A DNA stretch of 64,000 bases, from assembly GCF_008123425.1 (NCBI RefSeq), contig NZ_VSSS01000024.1, forward strand, positions 197,374-261,373. Reading direction: 5' to 3'. The notes under the pieces were generated by a model. That model was not told where the DNA came from, searched no databases, and saw only the letters and a list, made by a program, of their open reading frames with translations. The stretch is from Bradyrhizobium rifense (lineage in GTDB: Bacteria; Pseudomonadota; Alphaproteobacteria; Rhizobiales; Xanthobacteraceae). The position numbers were made by a program, and so were the translations under genes. Each line of letters begins with the position of its first letter. Positions within the stretch are counted from its first letter, which is position 1. Below are positions 24,648 to 33,441 of the stretch, in pieces.

Positions 24648-25298
24648 ATGCTCGAGCGCATGCCAGCCCCATCGAAGCGCACCAACGACCCCGAGCGCAC
24701 AAAGCGCGACATCCTCGAAGTGGCGATGGCCGAATTCGCCTCGGAGGGCTATTCCGGCGCCCGCGTCGATGCGATCGCAGCGCGGACCCGCACCTCGAAG
24801 CGGATGATCTATTATTATTTCGGCGGCAAGGAGCAGCTCTACCTCGCGGTGCTGGAGGAGGCCTATCGCAGCATCCGCGCGCTGGAGGACCAGCTCGACA
24901 TCGCCAGCTGCGATGCGCGCGAGGGCCTGCGCCGGCTGATCGAGGCGACCTTCGACCACGACGAGCGCAATCCGAACTTCATCCGCCTCGTCTCAATCGA
25001 GAACATCCACCACGGCAAGCACCTGAAGCAGAATCTGCAACTGCGCCAGCTCAACGCCAGCGTGATCGCAACGCTCGACGGCATTTTGAAGCGCGGCCGC
25101 GCTGAGGGCGCCTTCCGCGACGACGTCGACGCCATCGACCTGCATCTGGCCATCTCCTCCTATTGCTTCTTCCGCGTCGCCAATCGCCACACTTTTGGGG
25201 CGCTGTTCGACCTCGACCTCAGCGAGCCCAGGGTGCTGGCGAGGAGCAGGAGCCAGATTGTGGAGATGATTTTGGCGTGGCTTGGGGCGAGGGCCTAG
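24648..25298 (+). CDS. TetR-family transcriptional regulator
   Basis: A 216-residue protein with the ATG at 24648 preceded by GGGAGA. The helix-turn-helix is YSGARVDAIAARTRTSKRMI, followed by YYYFGGKEQLYLAVLEEAY, the strongest TetR signature. The C-terminal part resembles the group that regulates fatty-acid, protocatechuate or ester catabolism. It is divergent from the MFS/esterase operon and most likely represses it. Confidence 0.88.
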   Translation: MLERMPAPSKRTNDPERTKRDILEVAMAEFASEGYSGARVDAIAARTRTSKRMIYYYFGGKEQLYLAVLEEAYRSIRALEDQLDIASCDAREGLRRLIEATFDHDERNPNFIRLVSIENIHHGKHLKQNLQLRQLNASVIATLDGILKRGRAEGAFRDDVDAIDLHLAISSYCFFRVANRHTFGALFDLDLSEPRVLARSRSQIVEMILAWLGARA

Positions 25299-25307
25299 CG
25301 ACCGCCC

Positions 25308-26093
25308 TCACCCCGCCTTCTTCTGCCGCGCGCTCGCTGCTAGCACCAGCATGAACGACGCCGCGGTCATCAGCGTCGAGATCGCCGCAATGGTCGGGTC
25401 GATCTCGTCGCGGAGCGCGGTGAACATACGCTTGGTCAGCGGCTGATACTGGCCGCCGGAGATGAACAGCGCGACGATGGTCTCGTCCATCGCCGAGATG
25501 AAGGCGAAGATACCGCCCGCGACCACGCTGGATTTGATCTGCGGCAGCGTCACTTCAAAGAAGCTGCGCAGGCGGTTCATGCCGAGGCTGCGGGCCACCA
25601 TCTCCTGCGCGGGGTCGAAGCTTTGCATACCGGCGAGCACCGAGATGACGACGTAAGGCAAGCCCAGCATCACATTCGCCAGCACGAGGCCCGGCAGGGT
25701 CGCAACCAGGCCGACTTTTGCATAGACGAAGAAGATGCCGACCGCGGTGATGATGATCGGCACCACCAGCGGCAGCAGCAGCATCATATGGATCAGCCGC
25801 ATGATGCGCAGCTTGGACTGGCTGATGGCATAGGCGGCGGCGACGCCACACGGTGTTGCGATCACCACCGTGAACAGCGCGACCGTCAGCGTCACCCGCG
25901 TCGCCTGCATCCAGGCCGGATTGGCGAAATATTGCTGATACCAGCGCAGCGAGAACGAGGGCGGCGGGAAGGTCAGGAAGCGCGCGCTGGAGAACGAGAT
26001 CGGCGCGATGATCAGCACCGGCAGGATCAGATAGACCAGCACCAGCGTGCTGATGACGTAGAGGGCGATCCGTGCGGGCGAAATGCGCGTCAT
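25308..26093 (-). CDS. Spermidine/putrescine-type ABC transporter permease (PotC type)
   Basis: 261 residues with six hydrophobic segments. The EAA-loop motif QEMVARSLGMNRLRSFFEVT is typical of PotC. The true start is the ATG at 26093, which overlaps the stop of the upstream permease (ATGA); the longer frame is an artefact. It is the last gene of the minus-strand uptake operon. It forms the channel together with the product of 26090-26956. Confidence 0.87.
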   Translation of the reverse strand: MTRISPARIALYVISTLVLVYLILPVLIIAPISFSSARFLTFPPPSFSLRWYQQYFANPAWMQATRVTLTVALFTVVIATPCGVAAAYAISQSKLRIMRLIHMMLLLPLVVPIIITAVGIFFVYAKVGLVATLPGLVLANVMLGLPYVVISVLAGMQSFDPAQEMVARSLGMNRLRSFFEVTLPQIKSSVVAGGIFAFISAMDETIVALFISGGQYQPLTKRMFTALRDEIDPTIAAISTLMTAASFMLVLAASARQKKAG

Positions 26094-26956
26094 TTCTGCC
26101 CCAATATGCGATCGAGCGAAATGAAGCGGCTGACGATTGCGAAGATCAGGAGCACGCCCAGCAGCAGCACCACCGCGACTGCGCTGGCCGCGCCGAACTG
26201 GTTGTAGAGCTCGACATTGCGGCTCACCAGCATCGACACCATCACCGTGCGCCCGCCGCCGAGCAGCTCCGGCGTGATGTAGAAGCCGAGGCAGAGCACG
26301 AACACCATGGTGCAGCCGGCGAGAACGCCCGGTAGCGACAGCGGCAGGAACACGCGGGCAAACGTCAGCGACGGGCTCGCACCGAGGCTGGCGCCGGCCT
26401 GCATGAGATCGCCGGGGATTTTTTGCATGGTGGCGTAGAGCGGCAACACCATGAAGGGGAGCAGGATGTGCACGGTGGCGACCACCGTGCCGAAGGTGTT
26501 GTGCACCAGCGCGAGCGGCTCGGAGATCACATCGAGATAACGCAAAAACTGATTGATCACGCCGGTGCGCTGGAGCAGTGCCAGCCAAGCATAGGCACGC
26601 ACTAGCACGCTGGTCCAGAACGGCAGCACCACCAGCGACAGGATCAGGATGCTCCATCCCTTCGGCACGGAATTGGCGAGATAGGCCACGGGATAGCCGA
26701 GCAGCAGCGCAATAAGGGTGACCGCGAGGCTGATCTCGAAGGTCAGCGCAAAGCTGCGCCAGTAGATGTCCTCGGTGAAGACGCGGCGATAGTTCTCCAG
26801 CGTAAAGCCGTCATGGTAGATCGACTGCCAGGCCAGCCAGCCGACCGGCAGCACGATCAGCAGCAGAATCACGAGCAGCGCCGGCGACACCAGTGCCAGC
26901 ATCAGGCCGTGCTCGCGGCGCTGATGCTTTTGCGATGGATCTGGCACGGATGTCAC
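26090..26956 (-). CDS. Spermidine/putrescine-type ABC transporter permease (PotB type)
   Basis: 288 residues from a GTG at 26956 with GAGG nine bases upstream. Upstream in-frame sequence overlaps the binding-protein gene and was left out. Six hydrophobic segments, with the EAA loop IPGDLMQAGASLGASPSLTF. The motif FWTSVLVRAYAWLALLQRTG is characteristic of PotB permeases. Translationally coupled to the second permease. Confidence 0.87.
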   Translation of the reverse strand: MTSVPDPSQKHQRREHGLMLALVSPALLVILLLIVLPVGWLAWQSIYHDGFTLENYRRVFTEDIYWRSFALTFEISLAVTLIALLLGYPVAYLANSVPKGWSILILSLVVLPFWTSVLVRAYAWLALLQRTGVINQFLRYLDVISEPLALVHNTFGTVVATVHILLPFMVLPLYATMQKIPGDLMQAGASLGASPSLTFARVFLPLSLPGVLAGCTMVFVLCLGFYITPELLGGGRTVMVSMLVSRNVELYNQFGAASAVAVVLLLGVLLIFAIVSRFISLDRILGQK

Positions 26957-26966
26957 CAAGGCTGCC

Positions 26967-28013
26967 TCACTTCTGCATGAACGAAGCCCAGCGCTTCTCG
27001 GCGGCTTCGCCCGCGGGCGAGGACCACCAGGCATAGGACATCAGCGCCTGCTTGGCCGCATTGGCCGGCTCGCTCGGCAATTGCGCCGCGCGCTCCGGCT
27101 TGATCACGCTGGTCTCGAACGCCTTGGGATTGCCCGGGCCGTAATCGATGTTGAGCGGCAGGTTGGCCTGGTGCACGGGATCGACGGCCTCGTTGAGGAA
27201 TTTCACGGCGGTGTCGAGGTTCGGCGCGCCCTTGAGAATGCAGAGCGAGGTGCTCTGCAGGATGCCCTGGTTGTAGGTGAAGGTGACCTTGGCGCCTTCC
27301 TTGGCGACCGCGCTGACGCGGCCGTTCCAGGCCATCTCCATGTCGACCTCGCCGTCATTGAGAAGCTGCGCCGACTGCGCGCCGGAGGTCCACCACACCG
27401 TAATGTTCGGCTTGATCTCCTCCAGCTTCTTGAAGGCGCGATCGACGTCGAGCGGGTAGAGCTTATCCGGCGCGACACCGTCGGCCATCAGCGCGGCCTC
27501 CAGCGTCGCGATCGGATGGTTGCGCAGCGCGCGCCGGCCGGGGAATTTCTTTACGTCCCAGAAATCGGCCCAGCTGTTCGGCGCATCCTTCGGGAAGGTT
27601 TTTTGGCTAAAGGCCAGCACGCTGGAATAGAATTCGTAGGACACCGAATAGGGACTGCGATAGGCCTCCGGCATTGCCGCCGCGTTCGGAATCTTCGAGA
27701 AGTCGAGTTTTTCGATCAGCCCCTGCTCGCCGCCGCGCAGGCAATAGCCGGTGGGGGTATCGACGACGTCCCAGATCGGCTTGCCGCTGCCGACTTGCGT
27801 CTTGATCGCGGGCCAGGCGTCGGGGATCGAATCCTGGTTGATGGTGATGCCGAGCTTCTTGGCGGAGGGATCGAGGATCGCCACCGTCTGCGCCTGCTGA
27901 TAGGCGCCGCCTTGCGAGACAAAGGTGATCTGCTCGGCGGCATCAGCCGCGGTGGTCAATCCGATTGCGCCCAGCAGCGCGCAGCCCAATCCCAAATTCT
28001 GCTTCATCGTCAT
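26967..28013 (-). CDS. Spermidine/putrescine-type ABC transporter substrate-binding protein (PotD-like)
   Basis: 348 residues from the ATG at 28013, which has GGAGGTGAGG upstream. The signal peptide is MTMKQNLGLGCALLGAIGLTTAADA. The mature protein shows the family-1 fold of polyamine/ferric-type binders (QITFVSQGGAYQQAQTVAIL, WDVVDTPTGYCLRGGEQGL). The acidic residues that pick amine ligands in PotD cannot be placed with certainty, so other small organic cations or amino acids are possible. It lies 22 bases after the amine-oxidase-like gene in the operon. Confidence 0.85.
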   Translation of the reverse strand: MTMKQNLGLGCALLGAIGLTTAADAAEQITFVSQGGAYQQAQTVAILDPSAKKLGITINQDSIPDAWPAIKTQVGSGKPIWDVVDTPTGYCLRGGEQGLIEKLDFSKIPNAAAMPEAYRSPYSVSYEFYSSVLAFSQKTFPKDAPNSWADFWDVKKFPGRRALRNHPIATLEAALMADGVAPDKLYPLDVDRAFKKLEEIKPNITVWWTSGAQSAQLLNDGEVDMEMAWNGRVSAVAKEGAKVTFTYNQGILQSTSLCILKGAPNLDTAVKFLNEAVDPVHQANLPLNIDYGPGNPKAFETSVIKPERAAQLPSEPANAAKQALMSYAWWSSPAGEAAEKRWASFMQK

Positions 28014-28035
28014 CCTCACCTCCTCCAAAGAGATC

Positions 28036-29343
28036 TCACTGACCAATCGCATCGAGAAACTGGTACCAGCCGGCGACCATGCGCACGGCGGGCTCGCGCA
28101 GCGGATAGAACGGAATGGCCTTCATGCGGCTGACGTCGAGCAGCCCGACCTCGGGCGTCTCGCCGCGCACGAAGGCGGCGAGATAGCGGCCCATCAGGCT
28201 CGACATCGCGACGCCCGCACCGTTGTAGCCCATCGAGACCAGCGTGCGGTCGTCAATCCGGCCGATATGCGGCACCGAGTCCAGGGTCATGCCAACAAGG
28301 CCCGACCATTTGTAGGCGAGCGGGACGTCGGCGAGATCGGGGAAGATGCCGACCATCGCCTTGCGCAGCGCATCGAACGCGGCCTGCGAGTCCTGCTTGC
28401 CGAAGGCGCCGCGGCCGCCAAAAATGACGCGGTTGTCGACCATGCGGAACCAGCGCATCATGCGCTTGGTCTCGGTGTAGGTGCGTCCCGTCGGCATCAG
28501 CTTGCCGGCGAGATTGCGCGGCAGCTGTTCGGTCGCGATCAGCGCGCTGCGGAACGGGATCAGCGTGCGCTGCAGATGCGCGGTCGCACCGGTCAGGTCG
28601 GAATAGCTGTTGGTAGCGATGATCGCCTGTTTTGCGCGCACCGCACCTTGCGGCGTCTCCGCGACGATGCCGTCCTTGTCACGCCGGAGTTTTATGACAG
28701 GCGACTCCTGAAAAATGGGAACGCCGCGGCGCGCCACGCCATCGGCGAGGCCGCGCAGATAGTTCAGCGGATGAATGCCGCCCGAGCCGGGATTAAGCAC
28801 GCCACCAACAAAAATGTCCGAGCCGGTCTCGTCGCGCACGCCGTGCTTGTCGAGGATGCGAACCTCGGCCGAGCCCATCTCGCGCGTCATCCAATTGGCC
28901 TCGTCGATCGCGGCTTTCAGCGTCGTCGCGTTATGCGCGGCCTTTACCTGGCCGGTTCGCGTGAGGTTTGCGCTGGTGATGCCGAACTCGGAAACCAGCT
29001 CCTCGACCATGTCGGTCGATTCATGCGCGATCTCGTACATCCGCTTGGCCATGGCGCGGCCATGGGTGGCGTCGATCTCGCGGAACGACAGCCGAAACTT
29101 TGCGGTGATCACGCCGCCATTGCGCCCGCTCGCGCCCCAGCCGGGCCGGTTCGCTTCCAGCACGACCGGCGCGAGCCCGCCCTTGGCGATGTGGTGCGCG
29201 GCGGACAGGCCGGTATAGCCGGCACCGATGATCACCACATCTGCCTGATGCTCGCCGGACAGCACAGGAAACGCGCGCGCCGGCTCCGCCGTGGCTTCCC
29301 ACAGCGAATTGGCCGATGGCAGCGCGTTCCAGTCCCGTGTCAT
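28036..29343 (-). CDS. FAD-dependent oxidoreductase, PuuB-like (gamma-glutamylputrescine oxidase type)
   Basis: 435 residues from the ATG at 29343; a GTG four codons upstream is an alternative. The flavin motif VVIIGAGYTGLSAAHHIA (GxGxxG at 40-45) is followed by EANRPGWGASGRNGGVITAK, the PuuB/OrdL signature. KWSGLVGMTLDSVPHIG and GYNGAGVAMSSLMGRYLA are conserved near the end. Relatives oxidise gamma-glutamylputrescine or other secondary amines to an aldehyde plus amine. Sitting in a polyamine-type importer operon, it probably starts degradation of the imported amine. No gamma-glutamylputrescine synthetase gene is nearby. Confidence 0.84.
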   Translation of the reverse strand: MTRDWNALPSANSLWEATAEPARAFPVLSGEHQADVVIIGAGYTGLSAAHHIAKGGLAPVVLEANRPGWGASGRNGGVITAKFRLSFREIDATHGRAMAKRMYEIAHESTDMVEELVSEFGITSANLTRTGQVKAAHNATTLKAAIDEANWMTREMGSAEVRILDKHGVRDETGSDIFVGGVLNPGSGGIHPLNYLRGLADGVARRGVPIFQESPVIKLRRDKDGIVAETPQGAVRAKQAIIATNSYSDLTGATAHLQRTLIPFRSALIATEQLPRNLAGKLMPTGRTYTETKRMMRWFRMVDNRVIFGGRGAFGKQDSQAAFDALRKAMVGIFPDLADVPLAYKWSGLVGMTLDSVPHIGRIDDRTLVSMGYNGAGVAMSSLMGRYLAAFVRGETPEVGLLDVSRMKAIPFYPLREPAVRMVAGWYQFLDAIGQ

Positions 29344-29358
29344 GCCGGCGCTCACGGA

Positions 29359-30075
29359 TTACGCCGCGGGCCCGACGGCCGCGTCGGCCAGCGCCTTCAG
29401 CGTCGGGAAGTGGAAGTCCGGCTTGGTCAGCGTTTCCACGGCCGGCGTGCCGCCAAAACCGGCCATGCCCTGGCGGCGCTCGATCCAGCACACCTTGTAG
29501 CCGAGCTTGCGCGCGATCCCGATATCGTGGTGCTGGCTCTGCGCGACATGCAAGATGTCGGACTGCTTGTAGCCGAAGGCGGACTGGCGGCCCCTGTTGT
29601 AGGCGAAGAATTCCGGATTGGGTTTTGCAACGCCGGTGTCGTCGGCGCAGACGGTATCGTCGAAGGGGTTGCCGAGCGCATGCGCATAGCAGGACAGCGC
29701 AACGCGGTCAGCATTGGTCATCGCGACCAGGCGGAATTTCGTGCGCAGGCGCTTCAGAGCCTCGACCGAGTCCGGGAAGGGGCTCCAGCGCAGCACCGAA
29801 AGCTGGAACATGTCGCAGGAGGCGTCGTCAGACGGCAGCCCGAGCTCCTTGGCGAGATAGCGATAGACGTGGAACATGACCTCGCTCGAGCGCTCGTAGT
29901 GCTGATCGCGGCCGCGCTTGTAGGATTCGAAGATCTTGTCGTCGCTGAGCTCGGCCGGCGTCTTGCCCGAGATCTTGCGCACCGCGGAGAGCACGCCGGT
30001 TTCGAAATCGATCAAGGTGCCGACGACGTCGAAGGTGAGAACCTTGAAATTGCTGAACGCGGCTTGGGTCGACAT
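29359..30075 (-). CDS. HAD-superfamily hydrolase, type II haloacid-dehalogenase-like
   Basis: 238 residues from the ATG at 30075, which has AGAGAAG upstream. Motif I is LTFDVVGTLIDFETG, with the nucleophile Asp16. L-2-haloacid dehalogenases normally read FDxYGT, so the tyrosine is replaced by Val. Motif II is VAMTNADR and motif III/IV is VAKPNPEFFAY. The gene sits between an amine oxidase and an ABC ATPase, where a dehalogenase is not obviously needed. A phosphatase or other C-O/C-N hydrolase role is as likely. Confidence 0.78.
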   Translation of the reverse strand: MSTQAAFSNFKVLTFDVVGTLIDFETGVLSAVRKISGKTPAELSDDKIFESYKRGRDQHYERSSEVMFHVYRYLAKELGLPSDDASCDMFQLSVLRWSPFPDSVEALKRLRTKFRLVAMTNADRVALSCYAHALGNPFDDTVCADDTGVAKPNPEFFAYNRGRQSAFGYKQSDILHVAQSQHHDIGIARKLGYKVCWIERRQGMAGFGGTPAVETLTKPDFHFPTLKALADAAVGPAA

Positions 30076-30111
30076 ATCAGTTTCTTCTCTCAGGTTGGAC
30101 AAGGCTGAAGT

Positions 30112-31191
30112 TCAGTCCACCCGGGGCACCACAATGGTGTCCTCGGGGTGAAGGGTGACAGTGAGACTGCCGCCGAGCGGCGGGATGCGGCCATAGGCCT
30201 GGTGATAGGCCGGCTGGCGCAGGCTGAGCGCGATGCCGTCAGTCAGCGCCAGAAAAATGCGCAAGCTCTCGCCCTGGTAGACGATGTCGGTAACCGTCCC
30301 GGTCAGGCGGTTGCAGGCAGAATCCTGCGCACCGTCGTCGATCAGGAGCTTTTCGCTGTGTATGGCGAGCATCAGCGCGTCGCCGTCGGGAATGGCGCGG
30401 GCGCTGCGCAGCAGCGCATTGCCGAGCGACACGCTGGAAGCGTCGACGCGGCGCACGGGCAGCATCGTCGCCTCGCCGATGAAGCTTGCGACAAAGGAAT
30501 CGGCAGGATGATCGTGCAGCCGCTCGGGCTTATCAATTTGGATCAGCCGGCCGTCCTTCATCACGGCGACGCGGTCGCTCATGGTCAGTGCCTCGCGCTG
30601 GTCGTGCGTGACATAGATGATGGTGGCACCGATGCGCCGGTGCAGCGCGCGCAACTCGATCTGCATGGATTCGCGGAGCTGCTTGTCGAGCGCGGAGAGC
30701 GGCTCGTCCATCAGGATCAGCTGCGGCTCGAAGATCATGGCGCGCGCGAGAGCCACGCGCTGGCGCTGGCCGCCGGAGAGCTGCGCGATGCCGCGTTCCT
30801 CGTAGCCGGCGAGCCCGACCATCGCGAGCGCCGCGCGCACCTTGTCCGGCCAGCTCGCTTTCGGCAGGCGCCGCGCCCGCAGGGGAAAGGCGACGTTCTC
30901 GCCGACGCTCATATGCGGGAACAGCGCGTAGTTCTGGAACACGACGCCGATGTCGCGCTTGTGCGGCGGCATGTAGGTGACGTCGCGGCCGCCGAAGAGA
31001 ATTGTACCTGAGGTCGGCAGGATGAAGCCGCCGAGAATGCCGAGCAGCGTGGTCTTGCCGGAGCCGGAGGGACCGAGCAGCGAGACGAACTCGCCGGCGC
31101 CGACATTGAGGGAAACGTCGTCGAGAGCGCGAACGGCGCCATACGCCTTGCTGGCGGACCTGATCTCGACGCTTTCCGCTCGTTTGTCCAA
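30112..31191 (-). CDS. Spermidine/putrescine-type ABC transporter ATP-binding protein (PotA type)
   Basis: About 359 residues. It has Walker A GPSGSGKTT, the Q-loop VVFQNYALFPHMSVGENVAF, the signature LSGGQRQRVALARAM, Walker B LILMDEPLSALD and the switch His in VTHDQREA, followed by a C-terminal TOBE domain. The start is uncertain: a TTG at 31191 has GAGG seven bases upstream, and GTG codons lie further up. First gene of the operon PotA, HAD, PuuB-like, PotD, PotB, PotC, divergent from a LysR gene. Confidence 0.88.
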   Translation of the reverse strand: MDKRAESVEIRSASKAYGAVRALDDVSLNVGAGEFVSLLGPSGSGKTTLLGILGGFILPTSGTILFGGRDVTYMPPHKRDIGVVFQNYALFPHMSVGENVAFPLRARRLPKASWPDKVRAALAMVGLAGYEERGIAQLSGGQRQRVALARAMIFEPQLILMDEPLSALDKQLRESMQIELRALHRRIGATIIYVTHDQREALTMSDRVAVMKDGRLIQIDKPERLHDHPADSFVASFIGEATMLPVRRVDASSVSLGNALLRSARAIPDGDALMLAIHSEKLLIDDGAQDSACNRLTGTVTDIVYQGESLRIFLALTDGIALSLRQPAYHQAYGRIPPLGGSLTVTLHPEDTIVVPRVD

Positions 31192-31382
31192 CGATCGACC
31201 TCGTCCATGAACGGCGTGCCTCACTGCGCGCCATAAGCCTGCTTTATAGACAGGGATTTGGAGCACTCACGCTCGACGCGTGCGCCGCACCAAATCTTCT
31301 CTCGAAGGCCCTGTGTTTAGGCTGTCATGCCAATGACACCAGACTTGGCAAAACTCGGCAATTGCCAAATTCTCACCGCGCT

Positions 31383-31399
31383 CATAACATGACGTTATG
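31383..31399. promoter_or_regulatory. LysR-type box overlapping the regulator's start codon
   Basis: CATAAC-N5-GTTATG is a perfect 6-base inverted repeat that contains the LysR consensus T-N11-A. Its last three bases are the ATG at 31397 of the LysR gene. A second palindrome, GGCAATTGCC, lies at 31357-31366 in the same divergent region. The first is a good candidate for autorepression and activation of the uptake operon. It also raises the chance that translation really begins at the ATG at 31415. Confidence 0.6.
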
Positions 31400-32335
31400 C
31401 CCGAGCTGCGCCGGATGCTGCCCTCCAGTAACGCCCTGTTCGTCTTCGACGCAGCAGCGCGCAATGGCAGCTTCACGGCGGCCGCCGCCGAATTGAATGT
31501 CACGCAGCCCGCGGTGAGCCGCATGCTCGGCCAGTTCGAGGATCATCTCGGCGTCCGCCTGTTCGACCGCAGAGCGGGGCGCGCGGTGCTCACCGAGGAA
31601 GGCGAGCTGTTGTATCGCCGCGTGCTCGAAGGCTTTCGCAGCATCGAGACCGGCCTCACCGAGATCGAGCGGCGTCGCAAGGGCACCGAGACGGTGACGC
31701 TGTCGGTCTCCTCCGCCTTCACCACGCATTGGCTGATGCCGCGCATCGACAAGCTGCAGCGGCAGTTTCCCCAGGTCGATCTGCGCTTCCAGCTGATCTC
31801 CGGCGCGCTGCGCGGGGCGGTCGAGAATGTCGACCTCGGCATGCGCTTTCGCGATCGCGAAGAGCCGTCCTCCGGTGGGACGCTGGTGATGAAGGAAGTG
31901 ATGCTGCCGATGTGCAGCCCCGGCTATCTCGGCGAGACCGATCCCTCAGAGAGCAACACCATCATCCGCCTGGCCGAGACGCCGGGCGACTGGGCCGCGG
32001 ATTATTCATCGCTGCTCACCGGCCGCCGCGGCGCCGCCAAGGCGTTGAGCTTCACCGATTATGCCGTCGTGGTGCAGGCGGCGCTGCTCGGCCAGGGCAT
32101 CGCGCTTGGCTGGCTGACGGTCGCCTCGCACTGGTTGTTGACCGGCGCGCTGGTGCCGGCCTCCGACAGGCTTACCACCACGCGCCGCATCTGCGAATTC
32201 CTGCCGCCGCGCAACCGGCCGATGCGCCCCATCGCCGCGGAGATCCGCGACTGGATCCTCGCCCAGATGCACAGCGAGATCGCTGCGATCGACCGACTCT
32301 ATCCAAAGCTCGGCGCGATGGCCGCCTGCTATTGA
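31397..32335 (+). CDS. LysR-family transcriptional regulator (GcvA-like)
   Basis: 312 residues, or 306 if the second ATG at 31415 is used. The N-terminal helix-turn-helix is evident (ARNGSFTAAAAELNVTQPAV, SRMLGQFEDHLGVRLFDRR). The effector domain contains TLSVSSAFTTHWLMPRIDKL and VDLGMRFRD, which group it with GcvA/AmpR-type regulators. It is divergent from the polyamine-type uptake operon and probably activates it when the ligand is present. Confidence 0.88.
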   Translation: MPELRRMLPSSNALFVFDAAARNGSFTAAAAELNVTQPAVSRMLGQFEDHLGVRLFDRRAGRAVLTEEGELLYRRVLEGFRSIETGLTEIERRRKGTETVTLSVSSAFTTHWLMPRIDKLQRQFPQVDLRFQLISGALRGAVENVDLGMRFRDREEPSSGGTLVMKEVMLPMCSPGYLGETDPSESNTIIRLAETPGDWAADYSSLLTGRRGAAKALSFTDYAVVVQAALLGQGIALGWLTVASHWLLTGALVPASDRLTTTRRICEFLPPRNRPMRPIAAEIRDWILAQMHSEIAAIDRLYPKLGAMAACY

Positions 32336-32355
32336 TCGGACGAGATTGCGAAGCG

Positions 32356-33273
32356 CTAAGTCAGGGCGTCGTAATATCGATCCGGCAGATGATCACTGAT
32401 GCCGGGCAGCAATAGCTCGGAGAGCCGGCCGATCACATCCATGCGCTGGCTCGGGGAAAACCCGACGACAAGATTTGCGAGCTGCTGGGCTATTCCGGCA
32501 AAGCCCCCGGTCGTCGGCAAAGGCTCGTCGGAGTTGCTGTTGAGTGCAAGTTGGCCGGCGACGAATTTCGCACCCGGGCCGCATGCCAAATAGCGCCCAA
32601 CATGATGGAATCCGAGCTGCGGTGGCGGGACGGTCGGGACGATATCGTTGCCGTGGACCAGGCGATAGGTCGTGGGCCCGAGCGCTGCGTTGTAAGTAGC
32701 CGCAGCATCGACGCCACAGACGCGCGGGCAGCCGTAGAGATAGACTTGAGGGCGCGCAATCCCAGGCTCACTACGCGCGCGATCGGCCGTGACAACGGCA
32801 AGTGCCGCTCCGAGGCTGTGTCCGGTGATGAATATGGGCGAGCCCGCGGCAGACGCCGCAATCAGCGCCGTTCGGACGTCGTCCCAAACGGCCGCGGCGG
32901 CATCTTCGAAACCTTGGTGGACATCGCCCTTCGGGCGGCCAAGATAGAAATCACTGACCCAATTCTTGAGAATGAGCGGATCGGTCCCGGCAAACGCGAT
33001 GATGGTCGCGCCGTTGCGCTGGGCGATGACGCCGCGGGTGTCCGATACCGGGAGCGTCGATTTCGCCGGCTGGATCAGCGGCTTGACGTTGGACAGCGTC
33101 CAGAGGCCAGACACCGCAGTGATCGTTTTCGGGACGTGGGTTTCGTAGGCAAGCTGAGACATCCACATCATCGCGCGCGCAACGTCGATATCGAAATCGC
33201 CAGACGCGCTGTTGAAGTTCGCGAACGCGTTCGGATTGTACTGCGCGGGAGGAAGTTCGACCAGGAAGCTCAT
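32356..33273 (-). CDS. Class-3 lipase (alpha/beta hydrolase)
   Basis: 305 residues. The nucleophile elbow GHSLGAAL gives Ser153, Asp210 lies in HGNDIVPTVPP and the catalytic histidine is His223 or His224 in GFHHVGRY: the complete triad of fungal-type class-3 lipases. The lid region VSDFYLGRPKGDVHQGFEDA matches PF01764 proteins. No signal peptide is visible, so it is cytoplasmic or exported by an unusual route. It stands alone between convergent and same-strand neighbours. Confidence 0.84.
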   Translation of the reverse strand: MSFLVELPPAQYNPNAFANFNSASGDFDIDVARAMMWMSQLAYETHVPKTITAVSGLWTLSNVKPLIQPAKSTLPVSDTRGVIAQRNGATIIAFAGTDPLILKNWVSDFYLGRPKGDVHQGFEDAAAAVWDDVRTALIAASAAGSPIFITGHSLGAALAVVTADRARSEPGIARPQVYLYGCPRVCGVDAAATYNAALGPTTYRLVHGNDIVPTVPPPQLGFHHVGRYLACGPGAKFVAGQLALNSNSDEPLPTTGGFAGIAQQLANLVVGFSPSQRMDVIGRLSELLLPGISDHLPDRYYDALT

Positions 33274-33441
33274 GTTCAGCTCCTACAAATGGCCCGTGGC
33301 TGCAATGCGTCAGTCAAAATGCAATGCAGCCACTCTTGCACACACCGGAACTGAAGACAATCTCCGCGAGTATTCGACCAAAACCCTCGCAAACTTTAGG
33401 GAGACCCTCCTGCCCTATCGATGCAGGGCGATCGAGGCGCG

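Noticed and set aside
27925..30108. A 727-residue plus-strand frame
   Set aside because: It runs antisense across the amine oxidase and HAD genes, both of which have clear motifs. No domain is visible in the antisense product.
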